Part shown: positions 1 through 11,608 of the stretch, in pieces
Layout: the number at the start of each line of letters is the position of its first letter
Position numbering within the stretch: position 1 is the stretch's first letter
Source of the DNA: Heliocidaris tuberculata
Taxonomy: Eukaryota > Echinodermata > Echinoidea > Camarodonta > Echinometridae
Assembly (NCBI GenBank): GCA_025618425.1
Contig: CM046848.1
Location: forward strand, 31,779,725 to 31,843,724
DNA length: 64,000 nt
Reading direction: 5' to 3'
Made by a program: the position numbers and the translations under genes
Notes under the pieces: generated by a model
Databases searched by the model: none
What the model saw: only the letters and a program-made list of their open reading frames with translations
What the model was told of the DNA's origin: nothing

Positions 1-659
1 AACAAAAAAATTGACAAGGTTTACTTGTGGTTTAAATGAAATACGATTGTCATATTACATTGCACCCAGACAAAGCAAAACGTAACCACACAGAATCAAA
101 CTAGGACGAGTATGTTTATCAATAATAAGAATATAATCCTACTGATTTGTTTTAAATATCTTAAGTGGTGTTCCTAGAGCGATCAAAGGCCGGAGAAGTC
201 GTGATTTAAAGAGATTACCTGGTTTAAACAAACTATTAGCGAAGTCTGATAACCTCCATCTTAAAGTGTTATCTTCCTCTGTTTTCTAGCAAAACTATAA
301 TTAATCTAAAAATATAGCGATTCGTCTTTTTCATTTCTGAATCCGCCCACCCACCTCATGTGGTGATTAGATCATTTTATTATGTTTATGGTATAAACAA
401 TATTGAATAAATACATTTCTAGATTCAGCTGATGAAGATCACTTGAAGTTATTACGAGATTAACTTGAAAAAATTACGAGAATAGTAGGATTTTTTGAAA
501 ATTCCTTTTTTATTCGATTTAGACTGATGTCTGAAATACAAAATAAGTTTTATATTCACTGTTTTTGGGGGGTGCACAATATAGCTTGTCAAAGAATCCC
601 AGGGTGGATGGGTTTAAAAGTGAAATTCATTAATATTTGGGATCATGATGAGCCGGTGC
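1..659. other. No gene recognised
   Basis: AT-rich sequence with frequent stops in all frames. A CTGATGA string near 430 lacks the other hammerhead elements. I see no exon or RNA gene here. Confidence 0.5.
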
Positions 660-1478
660 CACCGGCGTATCTACGGGGGGGGGGGCAGAGGGGGCACGTG
701 CCCCGGGCGGCACTTGAAGGGGGGGGGGGCGCAAAAACGCAAAAGAGGGAAAGAAAAGGGGGAGAAATACATAATCAAGACAAAATTGTGTTTTATAGGG
801 TTTGAAATGCAAAACTTTTCTATAGCTCGGTTGTTGTGCTCCTTCGCATAATTATGTTCAAAATCTAGCTATTTCACGCCCCTAATGGCGTTTTTAAAGT
901 GTTAACCATTAATTGACTCTAGTTGCTTTGCCCCCCCCCCTGCATAAGGCAGGAGCTTGTTAAATTTTGCGCCGCCTGATGGGATGTAAGTGCATAAAAA
1001 ACACTAGTGTAGAACATTCGAAAGAAATCATAAATTTGCCTTGCAATTGGCCTACTCAATTCCTCAAATATATTTCTTTAGGTTTTTCATTCATTTTGCG
1101 TCCCCCAAAATAGGAATGTTCCAATTTTTGTTTTAATCTATTGCTAGGTCGCTGTATACCCTTGGATTTTTTTATTTTTATTTTTTTTTGGGGGGGGGGG
1201 GGTAAGGGTAAAATACATAAGAAATTTCAATTTGAGAGGTGAAAAGGAAAAAAAAAATCTGCTGCTCGGTCGCGTTGCTCCCTCGCTTATACAATAACTC
1301 ATCAAATTTGGGCTAACAACCCCGGTTATGTGCATCAAAACTCTTTTTCACGTAGTTCCATCATTTCTAAATTTCTAAATCAAAAACGCTCATTAATCTG
1401 AGTTTGGACTAGGGGGGGGGGGGGGGGCGCAGATTTGATAGTTTGCCCCGGGCGCCAGAATACCTAGATACGCCACTG
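660..1478. mobile_element. Non-autonomous hAT-type element
   Basis: The ends are inverted repeats of the form CAxxGGCGTATCTA (left CACCGGCGTATCTACGG, right, reversed, CAGTGGCGTATCTAGG). They are flanked by an 8-bp direct repeat, GCCGGTGC at 652-659 and GCCGGTGG at 1479-1486, matching at 7 of 8 bases. An 8-bp duplication with CAG-type ends is typical of hAT transposons. No transposase ORF is present. The interior carries several G runs over 9 bases and a C run near 931. Confidence 0.75.
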
Positions 1479-1828
1479 GCCGGTGGGGATTCTCGTAGAA
1501 TAGAGGGTCGGCAAAATATTAGATCATCGAATTCATTGCTTTTCATTTCATTTATTTCCACAATAACAACAAATAAATATACAAAGATTTTCAGTTTTAC
1601 AAAAATCATTATGAGCATAGAAAAACTAACGGTTAAAAATGATACTAAAAAAAAATCTGGCACAATTCGGTTTTGAAACAAAATGAAATTTATAAGTGGT
1701 AAGTAAATAAATGCTAGCTGTATTGTCGAGGAAACCTTGGAAAGCAAAGCTTGTAATTCATACATATACATGTATATAGGAATATATACAGTAGGAATCT
1801 GGGTAATTAACTCCTGCAGCCATACTGT

Positions 1829-2110
1829 GAAATATATTTATTTATTTATTTATTTATTTCTGATATTTATACAGGGTGGCTCATATCACCAATTTGGTGG
1901 TCTTCCATGAGGCCCTGTTTGGTAACAATAAAACAAACAACATCAACAATAATCAATATATATAAATACACACGCATAAACACGTATAATACACATTAAT
2001 CGGTATCCTCATTAGTTAAGTAAATCATTCAATAATATTATATCGATGCAAAATCAGTTACGTTCATCAAAGTAGCTGGGGAAACAAATATTGAATGAAT
2101 CTAGCAAAAT
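1829..2110 (-). mobile_element. 3' end of a non-LTR retrotransposon
   Basis: On the - strand the sequence ends in tandem AAATA units just after a stretch reading ACCCTGTATAAATATCAG, the usual layout of a CR1/L2-like LINE tail. No reverse-transcriptase coding sequence remains, so this is a truncated copy. The 5' limit is not sharp. Confidence 0.5.
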
Positions 2111-2148
2111 CACTTTGATTTGAATTATTCACTTTTTGACATGTAAAC

Positions 2149-2452
2149 CACTAGCTTAGCTGAGGGGGGGGGGGGCGGGGGGCAGAGTGCCCCCCCGACA
2201 ACTTTTCCTCGATTTTTTGTTTGTTTTTTTTTTTTTTTGCTTGTCAGAAATTTATGGAGGAAAATATCTGATAACTCCCCCCCCCTACTGAGCGACATTT
2301 TCGAGGGCTGGGGAAAAAACAAATTGTCGCTACCCCCCCCCCCCCTCCCCCCACTGAGCGAGTTTTGGAGCGCTGGCGAGAGAAGAAAAAAATACGGGTC
2401 TCCCTTCAAGCAGAATTTGCCCCCCTTGTAAAAAATCCTAGCTACGCCACTG
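2149..2452. mobile_element. Non-autonomous hAT-type MITE
   Basis: A perfect 8-bp target duplication, ATGTAAAC, lies at 2141-2148 and 2453-2460. The right end reads, reversed, CAGTGGCGTAGCTAGG and the left end CACTAGCTTAGCTGAGG, so the inverted repeats are diverged. The 304-bp body has G and C runs of 7 to 13 bases and no transposase. Confidence 0.85.
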
Positions 2453-2500
2453 ATGTAAACTATAGAGACTTTCGTTACAATGTAGGCCTCTGTTTGAATA

Positions 2501-2512
<12 letters not shown>

Positions 2513-2532
<20 letters not shown>
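2513..2532. repeat. (TA)n microsatellite
   Basis: About ten TA units in an otherwise unremarkable intergenic stretch. Confidence 0.9.
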
Positions 2533-2812
2533 CTTTCATGTCATCGTAGATTTTCATTCATTCTTTACTTAATTTTGTTGTTGTTGTTGCTTTCTACAGA
2601 TACGACAATATGATTGATTATGACGAGACTTATTACTTCATTATGAGTACTGATTGATTGATTTGTTTTTAAACGTTGAAGCTAGGTTATTTGCTTTGTA
2701 TTCATAATCACTATATAGTTTAACATATTTTGAATTAACATATTTTGAATTATAGTTTGTATGGAAGTCTCGAAACGGAAATAAAAATAAAAGTGAATCC
2801 AACCAAACTTAC

Positions 2813-2911
2813 GACATGTAGACTCATCGGATCCCTCGGAACAGTCTGCCTTAAAATCACACACTTTATCATCATCTACAGGTGGCCCGGTATCACACTG
2901 AAACGCCTCAC
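2813..2911 (-). CDS. Single LDL-receptor class A domain exon
   Basis: On the - strand an acceptor (TCATCCCACAG) is followed by 99 bp ending at the donor C|GTAAGT. The exon is phase 1 at both ends, as LDLa-repeat exons usually are. It encodes FQCDTG..., then KVCDFKADCSEGSDESTC, matching the LDLa pattern with acidic calcium-binding residues (C-D-F-K-A-D-C, then S-D-E). LDLa modules are calcium-bound, disulphide-rich ligand-binding domains of extracellular or membrane proteins. No neighbouring exon of the same protein could be recognised, so the host gene is unknown and the exon may be orphaned. Confidence 0.72.
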
Positions 2912-2946
2912 CTGTGGGATGAATTTAGTAATCATGGATTTATGAT

Positions 2947-3092
2947 TTCATTTGTTTGTTTGTTGTCGTTTGTTTGTTTGTTTGTTTGTTGTTTGTTGTT
3001 TGTTTGTTTGTTGTTTGTTTTTTGTTTTGTTGTGTTTTGTTTTGTTTTGTTTTGTTGTTGTTGTTGTTGTTTTTTTTTTGGGGGGGGGGGGT
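2947..3092. repeat. TTTG/TTG simple repeat ending in a G run
   Basis: Low-complexity stretch of TTTG and TTG units running into a T run and then about 12 G. Reading frames across it are low-complexity artefacts. Confidence 0.85.
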
Positions 3093-4632
3093 GTTGCTGC
3101 TTTTTAAGGACAGTTAAATAACTATAAATCTTACTGATCATGTTGTTAGAGTGTCTCAACTAAGAAGCTTCTAACACGGAGAAGTGTATGGGGTTTTGCA
3201 CACAATAGCCAATGGGCCTCGATTGTGCATGAAAAAATTCTATATTTTCTAATCTGAAAGGTGTCATTAAGCTGACCATACAGCCTACAGGTACGCGTTT
3301 ACAGGCTGTACATGTGCAAATTTATGCATGAAAATCATGATTATATCATTCTCAACCTAATTAATTGTGACTTGAATTTTTCCGAATAAAATAATAATAA
3401 CAATAATAATTATCTTAGCATAAATTAGCAGGCTTTCATAGTTTCTACACTTTTCCACACTTTTTGATGTTTTGTGGAATTTATGTCAATCAAATCACAA
3501 ATATAACTCTCTAAATCGTTTCCTTGTATCAATATTATTCAGAAAAGTTATTTTCTTTATACTTGCATGATGTCTAATCAAAAAAATTCAGAAAATCCAA
3601 GATGGCCGCCAAAATGGACGATTTTGAACCCCATGGGACACATTTGGCAATAGGAACATAAATATTCTTAAACTAGACAAGAGAGGCCCCCGTTTCTGAT
3701 TATACTTTTTTTGATAATCAAAACATATAGACTAACATATAGGCCTATATTTAGACTCTTAAATCAAACATGTTTAATAAATTAAGAATAGAAATTATTA
3801 GGTATGAACAACAAGACAAGACCGTTGTGATGCACTCATCGATTCATCAAACATGACACAACAATGAAAACATCTCTCACCTGAATTAAAATGGATGATT
3901 ACCATGGCAACCAAACAAAGTGGTGCCAAATTCTGTTTCCTCATCTTCAGCATTGCAATTTGGAGGAAAAAATTTTAACAGAATGTTATATGACCATCAA
4001 AAGTGTTCCTTAGTGATGTGCCCTTTGCTATAAGTGTTTGCAATAACTATACTGACTACCTACAATCAGTTCTTTTATTTGTGATTTGAGGTAGACGAGA
4101 CAAAGTCTTGTTTGTTTGTTATGGACTTTACATCCTTATAATTATCATTTCATCTAATTAGTGGATACGGATTGATGATAACACTTAGAGAGGTACAAAG
4201 TAGTTCAAGAATGCTACGGTCGATAAATATTAGTAATCAGCAGAATTGAAAGGGGGTGACAAGTAAGAATCTGGGACAACTGCCTTCTGGAATGTCACCC
4301 CCGGATAACTTCCCCTAGAACAAATACCCCCTAGAACAATTATCCCCAGATAACTACCAACGGGTACCTCCTCTGACTAGTGGCGTAGTGGCGTAGTGGC
4401 GTAGCTATATATGGGGCGGGGGCGTGGCCCGTACCTACCCCAATCAGATGATAAACGTAATATGGATAATTAAAACCATTCGTGCGTTGTATGTTTGTTT
4501 GTTTGTTTTTGTTTTTTGTTTTTATTTTGATATCTTTCATGCGATTTCAGTTAAAGAATAATTCTGTTTTAGATCGAGAAGTAAACTATAGTAGTGTTCA
4601 TTTATGCCACTTATCCATCATAATGATTTTAA
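3093..4632. other. Intergenic sequence, no gene recognised
   Basis: AT-rich with scattered repeats. Near 4265-4370 there is a degenerate run of units resembling CCCCCTAGAACAA, and near 4377-4405 three copies of GTGGCGTA that look like the broken end of a hAT-type element. No supported exon. Confidence 0.4.
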
Positions 4633-5049
4633 CCCTTTCATGACAGGAATTATTTAAGGGGTAAACTGATCACATTTTTTATTTTGTTCTTCAAACTGGC
4701 AACACTAATATTTTTCTTTTAGTGCTACATGGTTCTAACAAAATGTAATGTCTTTGAAAACAATATACATCATTAGAAACTTAGTCGAAAGTTGAAAAAT
4801 TTGCCAATTTTGATTTTAAAAAACAGTGATTTTGAACCTCTCAATGCGTTGTCAATTTCAGGATTTTGAAGCTTATTCTCCCTTTTAAAATTCCTGGCAT
4901 CAAACGCGATATGGTCATGCAACAAAAATGGAAACAATGTGTGTAGAAATTTTTGCTCTTTCTACTCATGCATCTGGTATATTTTTTAGAGCTCTGAATC
5001 AAAAGTTATTGAGCCAAACCACAAAATGTGGTCAATTGTCTCGAAAGGG
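4633..5049. mobile_element. TTAA-flanked MITE, piggyBac-like ends
   Basis: TTAA lies at 4629-4632 and 5050-5053. The element begins CCCTTTCATGAC and ends, reversed, CCCTTTCGAGAC, giving an imperfect inverted repeat of about 12 bp. TTAA target sites with CCC-starting termini are characteristic of piggyBac. The 417-bp body has no coding sequence. Assignment rests only on these ends. Confidence 0.6.
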
Positions 5050-5514
5050 TTAATAGTGACCTTTAGTCCTTTACAATGAGGTGATGAAACCTGAAGAAGA
5101 AAACAAAAGACAAAGACTTTTTAAAAGTTATCGGAAATGAAAAGATGGTTCAATACATTGAAGAAAAAAAACATTCAAGCGATTTCCTTACCGACTTACT
5201 GAAGAAAAGCCGTCCGGCTGAAGTGAGTTTTACAGTGATAGAATAAATTAATTAAATGAAAAATAGAGATTTCATAAATTTTACATCGCTTTTTCTTACA
5301 GCTCATTCTCTGGAGTATGTCTAGGTATCTACAAAGTACGTTCATTGCGTAAGAAAGATTATTTCAATGAAAGTACTTATTTTAGTATTTCATTAAGTCT
5401 TAAAATTATATTTATTTTCTTCAAGAAAACTGATCTCATATTCATGGATTCAAGAGTTTATTATCAACCGAGTGAAAACATTGTACAGCAAGAGCAGTGA
5501 GAGCAAATAAGTAC

Positions 5515-5605
5515 CTCACTGATATGTAGGCTTCTTCTCCGGAGTCCTTTGAGATTTCCAATTGAATACATTTGATTTGAACGGCTTCTGGAATTCCGTT
5601 GACAT
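5515..5605 (-). CDS. Possible orphan exon, unknown protein
   Basis: On the - strand a fair acceptor (TTTCAATTAAG) and donor (GAG|GTACTT) bound a 91-bp open stretch. In the open frame it reads VNGIPEAVQIKCIQLEISKD and then SGEEAYISV. Entry phase is 1 and exit phase 2. The composition looks protein-like but matches no family I recognise. It cannot splice directly into the LDLa exon at 2813-2911, because exit phase 2 does not fit entry phase 1. It may be chance. Confidence 0.28.
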
Positions 5606-6057
5606 CTTAATTGAAACGAAATATTAGTAGACATAAAAATTGTATGGACAGAGAAAACGGTAGGGGTATAATGGCATACAAATTTGTGATTGAATACAAG
5701 GTATACTATGCTCTTTTTTATCGCATATATGAGGGAAAAGGGATTGAAAAGAATCAAAGAATCTAGGTCTATCATCTAACAGTCTTAATACCTTGGATCA
5801 TAAATTGTGTTTTGCTGATTTCTATATATTGTCTGTTCTGCAAACGAAAAATTCCCCCATTGTTTAAAGCATTTAGCATCCTTGGAGACCAATAGAAGAA
5901 GACTTTGTTTTCAATTTACGCAAAAATCAGAGGCTATGATTTTTTCAGATATTTTGGTGGAAACCATAAGGTAGGCAGTGGAGTGGAGATAATTTTCATG
6001 ATTTTTCACCATCAATGTGGATAAAAGGGCTCTTAGAAAAAATACAAAGTGAAAGAG

Positions 6058-6099
6058 GGAGAGAAAAAAGAAAGATAGAGGGAATAAGAGAGGGGAATT

Positions 6100-6142
<43 letters not shown>

Positions 6143-6299
6143 TGGTAGGATACAGGAAGAGGGTGAAGAGAGAAAGTGAAAGATAGAGGTGAGAAAATGG
6201 GAGTTGGAGAAGAGAGAGAGAGAGAGGGGGGGGGGTGGGAGAGAAAAATAGAGAGGGGAAAAGAGAAAAATAGAGAGAGAGAAAGAGAGAGAATGCTAA
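6058..6299. repeat. (AG)n-rich purine tract
   Basis: A long AG-repeat region, purest near 6101-6138, with a short G run near 6227. The long ORF seen on the opposite strand is only (CT)n read as Ser/Leu/Phe. Confidence 0.9.
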
Positions 6300-6889
6300 G
6301 TAGATAGAAATCCAAAGTTCTTTTAAGCTTTGATCTCAAGTTTGTGTTTATTGTGAAGGTTCCTCCACTTTACCTATACAGCTGGAAATGATATCTAACA
6401 TAAATATCGAATATGTATGTAGATGTTTTTACTTCTGCGCAGTGTGTAGTCCTATTTTACGCTGTCTGCACAATAAAACACGCAACAAGCTTTTGTCCAC
6501 TTCTTCCAAAGATATATGACAATTTAAAAAATAATGATTATATTAGATCTTATCTCAATAGTTTCAAGTTACATTAATCTTGAAAATACTGAACACAATC
6601 TCAACTCGATTTTGAACAACAGGTCAACATGAAAATCAATGTACATAAAGCAGCAGCAGCAGCAGCAGCAGCACAACCACGTTTTAAAGAAACGACTGAT
6701 GTTTACTCCACGATGACTTATTTGTTGAGATTGTCATTGCCTTAAAAAGTATTCTTGCCGAGTTTTCTGAAGAAAAAAATAACCCATCAATATCGCAATC
6801 ATCATCGTTATCATCATCATCATCATCATTGTAAGCATCCTCGTCACTGCTAGCCATAACATTATTTGAATTAAGTCGTCATCTTCAGC

Positions 6890-7095
6890 ATGTCTGGTTT
6901 TCATCGATACGCCGTGGTCCTGGGCTTTCGTGGTCTAGCTATCGTCCTTAATGGCATCACGATGATCGCCATCATTGCAAGTGAGAGGTGAGAAAGACGC
7001 AGAACGTCTTCACGTTCAATATCGCCTTGGCTGACTTCGTGTCAAATTTTCTTAATGTTGTCACCCTCCTCCAAGCGGATCTTGAAGGAAAGTTT
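6890..7095 (+). pseudogene. Frameshifted class A GPCR fragment (TM1-TM2)
   Basis: From the ATG at 6890 the frame encodes a hydrophobic helix containing GLAIVLNGITMIAII, with the Asn position of TM1, and then meets a stop at 6989. One frame over, the sequence continues as QNVFTFNIALADF, a clear TM2 signature (N-x-A-L-A-D), then VSNFLNVVTLLQ, and reaches a GTAAGT donor at 7096. The break between the halves is a frameshift, since the 14-base gap is too short for an intron. An acceptor-like CTTCAG precedes the ATG, so this could be an internal exon. TM3 to TM7 were not found nearby. Either a pseudogene of a rhodopsin-type receptor or a sequencing error in a live exon. Confidence 0.5.
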
Positions 7096-7354
7096 GTAAG
7101 TCGAGTTTCTTAGAAAAGAAAAGTTTACAAAGAAAATGGCAAATGCTTACGTAACATTCTCATAACAGTGTCAGCTCCAGGGTCCTCTGGCGTGAAGGGC
7201 GGGGGGGGGGGGGCACGAGCCCGAGAAATCTCTGACAAGCAAAACAAACAATTTGAGTCTTTAAATTTGCCGAGGGTACACTTTTGTGCACTTTTTTATT
7301 TTTATTTTTTATTTGATATTGATATCAATCTCAACTACGTATATAACATATAGG

Positions 7355-7617
7355 CAGGGCCGTAGCCAGAGTTTGATGTTTGGGGGGGGGGGGGCACATA
7401 CATGTAATTGATCGACGTCCTGGGGAGGGGTCTAAGAGGAGGGGTGTCTCCCTTCCCTTTGGAAAAATTTTGCCTATTTAAAAGGGTGAAGATGCAAAAT
7501 GGTGAATTTTCTGACATAAATTTGTTTTCATAATAAAAAAATTTCAACCGATCTTGGAAATTTTTGGGGGGCACGTGCCCCCCCCGTGCCCCCCCCCCCC
7601 CCGTCGCTACGTGCCTG
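7355..7617. mobile_element. hAT-like element without visible target duplication
   Basis: The left end CAGGGCCGTAGCCAG and the reversed right end CAGGCACGTAGCGACG form a diverged inverted repeat around G- and C-run sequence. The flanks (CATATAGG and CGAATAAT) do not match, so this is weaker than the copies with 8-bp duplications. Confidence 0.4.
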
Positions 7618-7659
7618 CGAATAATAAATCAATTCAATAAATCAATACTATAAATAATT

Positions 7660-8500
7660 CATAACTCAAATCGGACAATAGGAGAGAGAAGGGGGGAGGG
7701 GGGGGGGGGGGGGGGGGAAGAGAAGCAGGGGAGGCCGAGATAGGAATCAAAGGGACAGCGGAAAGTGATGAGAGTGATTTAATGGCAGATTTACAGACAA
7801 GGTATAGAGGGAGGGAGAGGGAGAGAGGGGGGGGGATAAGGTACTATAAAGTATATACAAAATAACATACCTCTTATTGGCAAATCATCTCTCTTTGGCT
7901 TGATTTTACCCTACAAATACGCCTAATTCTTATTCTGGATTGAGAAAAATTCTTTACTATAATTATGGTAGCCTATTAGTTGTCCACTTCGTATTTGTGG
8001 TCTCTTTTTCTTTATAATGACGATCTCCATCTCCACTTCACCTTGACGACAATGTTAGTGGAATCACTGTGTATAATGGATTTGCCATAATTGTCATTTG
8101 GACTAGCTATCTTTTACATAATTGTTTGAAAACATGTAAAACCCAACAGTACATTGATAAGGAAGAGGCTTGCTCGTCGATATTATCCAAAAGGGACCAT
8201 CCCCCTCTTTCCCATAACCCGAATATTTATCAATGCGAGTTTGTCAACGTAATTACCGGTTCATTTTTTTCCTGAAAATTTGTTTTCTCAAACACACCGT
8301 CGATGGTTAAGGTTTGCGTCTGTGTCTGCGATTTCGTGACAAAAAGTTTAAGTTTTGTATGAGATATAGATCATTGAAACATCTTATCTAAGAACTCAAC
8401 TTGTTGTACAGGCACAGATAATTATTATTTTATATGGTAAGTAGAACTTTAATGCATTTAGATTTTTAAATTCAATTTTAGAGTCTATTATCTGACCCAA
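7660..8500. other. Intergenic sequence, no gene recognised
   Basis: Contains a G-rich tract at about 7681-7733 and a purine tract at 7800-7837. A short open frame at 8069-8275 includes a hydrophobic stretch (NGFAIIVIWTSYLL), but it has no flanking splice sites and no family resemblance. Confidence 0.4.
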
Positions 8501-8504
8501 ACTC

Positions 8505-8660
8505 CGAGGCCGAGCTCCATGGAGCGGTCGGCTCGTACTAGTCGTAGATTAGGCCGGCGGAGATCCGGGCCAGTCGGCCCGCGCTGCACGCTGGTACTCT
8601 TACTAGGCGCTGGGGCTTCAGAATGCAAATCAGGCTCAGCCTCACGGTCCCTAATTTGAT
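8505..8660. other. Short GC-rich island upstream of PIGC
   Basis: A stretch of about 150 bp far richer in G, C and CpG than its surroundings. It has short inverted repeats (GCTCCATGGAGC; GGGCC...GGCCC) and an octamer-like ATGCAAAT near 8622. It lies about 1.6 kb before the PIGC start, so it could be a promoter island, but an isolated repeat is equally possible. Confidence 0.3.
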
Positions 8661-9456
8661 TAATGATCTACAGCTACAAGATAAATGTGATTTTAGAGCA
8701 ATTTTTATGAGTTAAACTCGAGATGAAATTTTATAATAGCGTGCCTAGCAGTAAATATAACGTTAGACATGTTGGTATGGCACTGGTGAAGGCACCAGGC
8801 GCACGGCTGAATTGGGAGGCTAGTATGCCACTTGAGAGACACTGTGATATCTGAGACTTTGCTTACAAAAGGACAATAGAAACAACACTAACAACAAGGC
8901 ACTTTTTCTCATGATTTTTTTTCCCTCTCTGAAGTCAGAAGCCCATTTGTTTTGTGTGTGGATCACAACAAAGCATGTTGTAAAAACAAAAGTAGACGGT
9001 CAAAAGGATTCCAAGTACTTTTTCATGAGCAATCTGTTTATCACATTTTCAAGTTGAGCCAAGGATATCCCTTTGCAGCAAATGTAAACAAAGAAAATTG
9101 GGATCTGAAATAGGAGACTGTCTCCCAAACAGGCAACCAAAATTCTTGACAAAAGTCTCTGACAATGGAGACAGTCTCCCATATTGTCTGTGTGTCTCAA
9201 CTGATTAGTTTCCTCTTTCCCCTCATATAGACTCTGCACACAGGCGTGTGCGTGTAAATGAACGAGTGGTTTCCTCAACCATGATATAGCCGGATAGCCC
9301 GAATTAGGTTAAGGAACATCATTTTGAAACAGTTTAAGCCACCACACTTTGCACAGGGCTACATGTAAGTGCAGCCCACTAAGTGTCTCATTTATAAACC
9401 TGTGAATACTAAGCCCAAGATAACTTTGGCAGGAGTCTATTTAAAATGTGTATTAT

Positions 9457-9891
9457 GGGCAATTCCATGGTTACTCACGTTACATTTGGAGAAGTTTTGA
9501 CTTGCATCTTAAGCTCCTGTTCTCTTACTACAGGTGTTAGATAAATGAGTTTTGGTTACAACAATGCACACATATTAGAGTACCTAAATACTGTATCAAA
9601 ACTTCAGAAGAAGAAACATACTTTCTACCAACCCTGCAAATGTTCGGTTACTCACATTATGTTATTTTACAAAATAATTTAACGTGAGTAACCAAGCATT
9701 TGCAGGGTTGGCAGAAAGTATGTTTCTTCTTCTGAAGTTTTGATACAGTATTTAAGTACTCTAATATGTATGCATTGTTGTTACCAGAACTCATTTACCT
9801 AACATCTTTAGTAAGAGGACAGGAGCCTAAGATGTAACTCAAAGCCCCACCAGATGTAATGTGAGTAACCATAAAATTGCCCTTATACCAA
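9457..9891. mobile_element. Foldback MITE with GGGCAAT... ends
   Basis: A near-perfect palindrome of about 435 bp. It starts GGGCAATTCCATGGTTACTC and its far end reads, reversed, GGGCAATTTTATGGTTACTC. The arms of about 200 bp meet in an AT-rich centre near 9660-9680. It has no coding sequence and ends about 330 bp before the PIGC start codon. Confidence 0.75.
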
Positions 9892-10217
9892 AATCAAATT
9901 GTTTCCCAGGTATGGGTTTAACACACTAAACAAACAACTTGCTTCAAAATTTTCTAATATATTTTTTTCACACTGAGAAAAGACTTTCAAAAGTGCTTCT
10001 TATGCTACACCTCTTAGCAAAATTTAAATCAAGTTGAAATCAAATTAAGAGTGTTATGAATCATTTATCTTGGCCTGAAGTAGAAAAACTAGTTGCTGAT
10101 AAACAATTTTTTGACATAGGGTCTATTGATTTGTTTATTGATTTGATGCTTTCTTTTAAAATCAGGTAAAGTATAATCGACTTGCTGCAACTTATTTCAC
10201 TGGTATCAGATGTCGCC

Positions 10218-11577
10218 ATGGTTACTAAGAAATGGGCCAAGATCCTATACAAGGACCAGGGTGTCCCAGATAACTATGTTGATGACTCATTCTTAGATGA
10301 AATGAAGAAGAATTGTAAGTATGCTGAACTAGTTTGTTCATAAGATTTGTTTTGTAGTGCTATTATACCTATTGCAGGGAATATATACATCTGTCAACTC
10401 ACTATTTTGTAGGGCTATATTTCTTTTTTTCTAGCGAACTCTTTCTAATACATATATGATCTGTCTTTGTTCAAGGTATTCTTTGATTTTGTAGCACCCT
10501 TTGTCTCTTTATTTAACAATATGTCTAAAAAGGTAGAAATATAGTAAGAAAAGGAATGATTTTGTTCAGTGATTTCTTCACATCAGTGAAAATAATGTTG
10601 TGAAAACTGAATTTCCCACTCTTACCTTGATTATCCTTGATGTACCTTGATGTTGGGCTTAAAGTATAACAACTTATTTGCCCCTCTGCATCTTCTTGTG
10701 TGAGATTTCTGCAGGTTGTGTTACCGTTTGTCGCATGCATAGGGCAGACATTTTAGGTGCAGGTGAGAATAACAACAGGGTCACAGCAATCAAGTTTCTG
10801 CTTCCCTGCCTTTTCAAAGTTTACGCTATTGCTATTGAGTGTTTCTGATGGGAGATTATTCCACAAGTTAAGTGGGATTATAATTCTGTTCCCTCTGACT
10901 ATATTGTAATTGTTATACCCTACAGTAGCCAGTAAACATCTGTGAAACTAAGAGTTTTATGTGTAGGATACATAGTTTTAAAGTATGAACCATAAATTGC
11001 ACTCTCACTTAGTATTCCTATCTCCTTTCTGCAGTGTACACAAGGACCTATCAGTATTGGAATGTCGTATATGAAACTGGAGTGGTTACTCAACAGCTTA
11101 GCAGGTAAGTTCAAAAGTTGAAGTGTGGCTTTGTTAATTAGTTTGTTTGTCTTCTTAAATTGTTAAATGGAAGAGGTACCTCACCCCCAAAAGGAAAAAA
11201 AGAAAAAAAGAAAGAAAATCAAAACACAAAGGGAAATAAAATATTTCAAATTATTAGATATCAAACAGAAAAGAATTGCAAAATATGGACATGACTTGGG
11301 GCAAACTATGAAGAATGCGTGCAAAATTGACACATACATCTTGTTCTTTTTGTTTTTATCTCAGTGTGTGCTTGTTTGTAGTGGCATACATCTTCATGTT
11401 CACTGGCCAGTTGTCTCCATCATCTCTGCTCTGTGTCAGTGGAATACTCACCTTGTGTGGATACCCAGTGTTTCGATGGCTGGAGAGGTCAGATGACAAG
11501 GTCAAAGTTCAAAGGTCTAGTGAGTGTTATATATCATTCTCATACTGAAAACCTGCAGGCCTGCTGTATGTTGAGGA

Positions 11578-11608
<31 letters not shown>

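Noticed and set aside
429..470. CTGATGA resembling a hammerhead core
   Set aside because: No GAAA at the right distance and no stem II pairing.
3880..3975. Possible short exon with MATKQSGAKF (+) or a Cys-containing frame (-)
   Set aside because: Stops lie inside the required frames and splice sites do not fit.
5911..6339. 142-codon Ser/Leu-rich ORF (-)
   Set aside because: It is a translation of the (AG)n tract.
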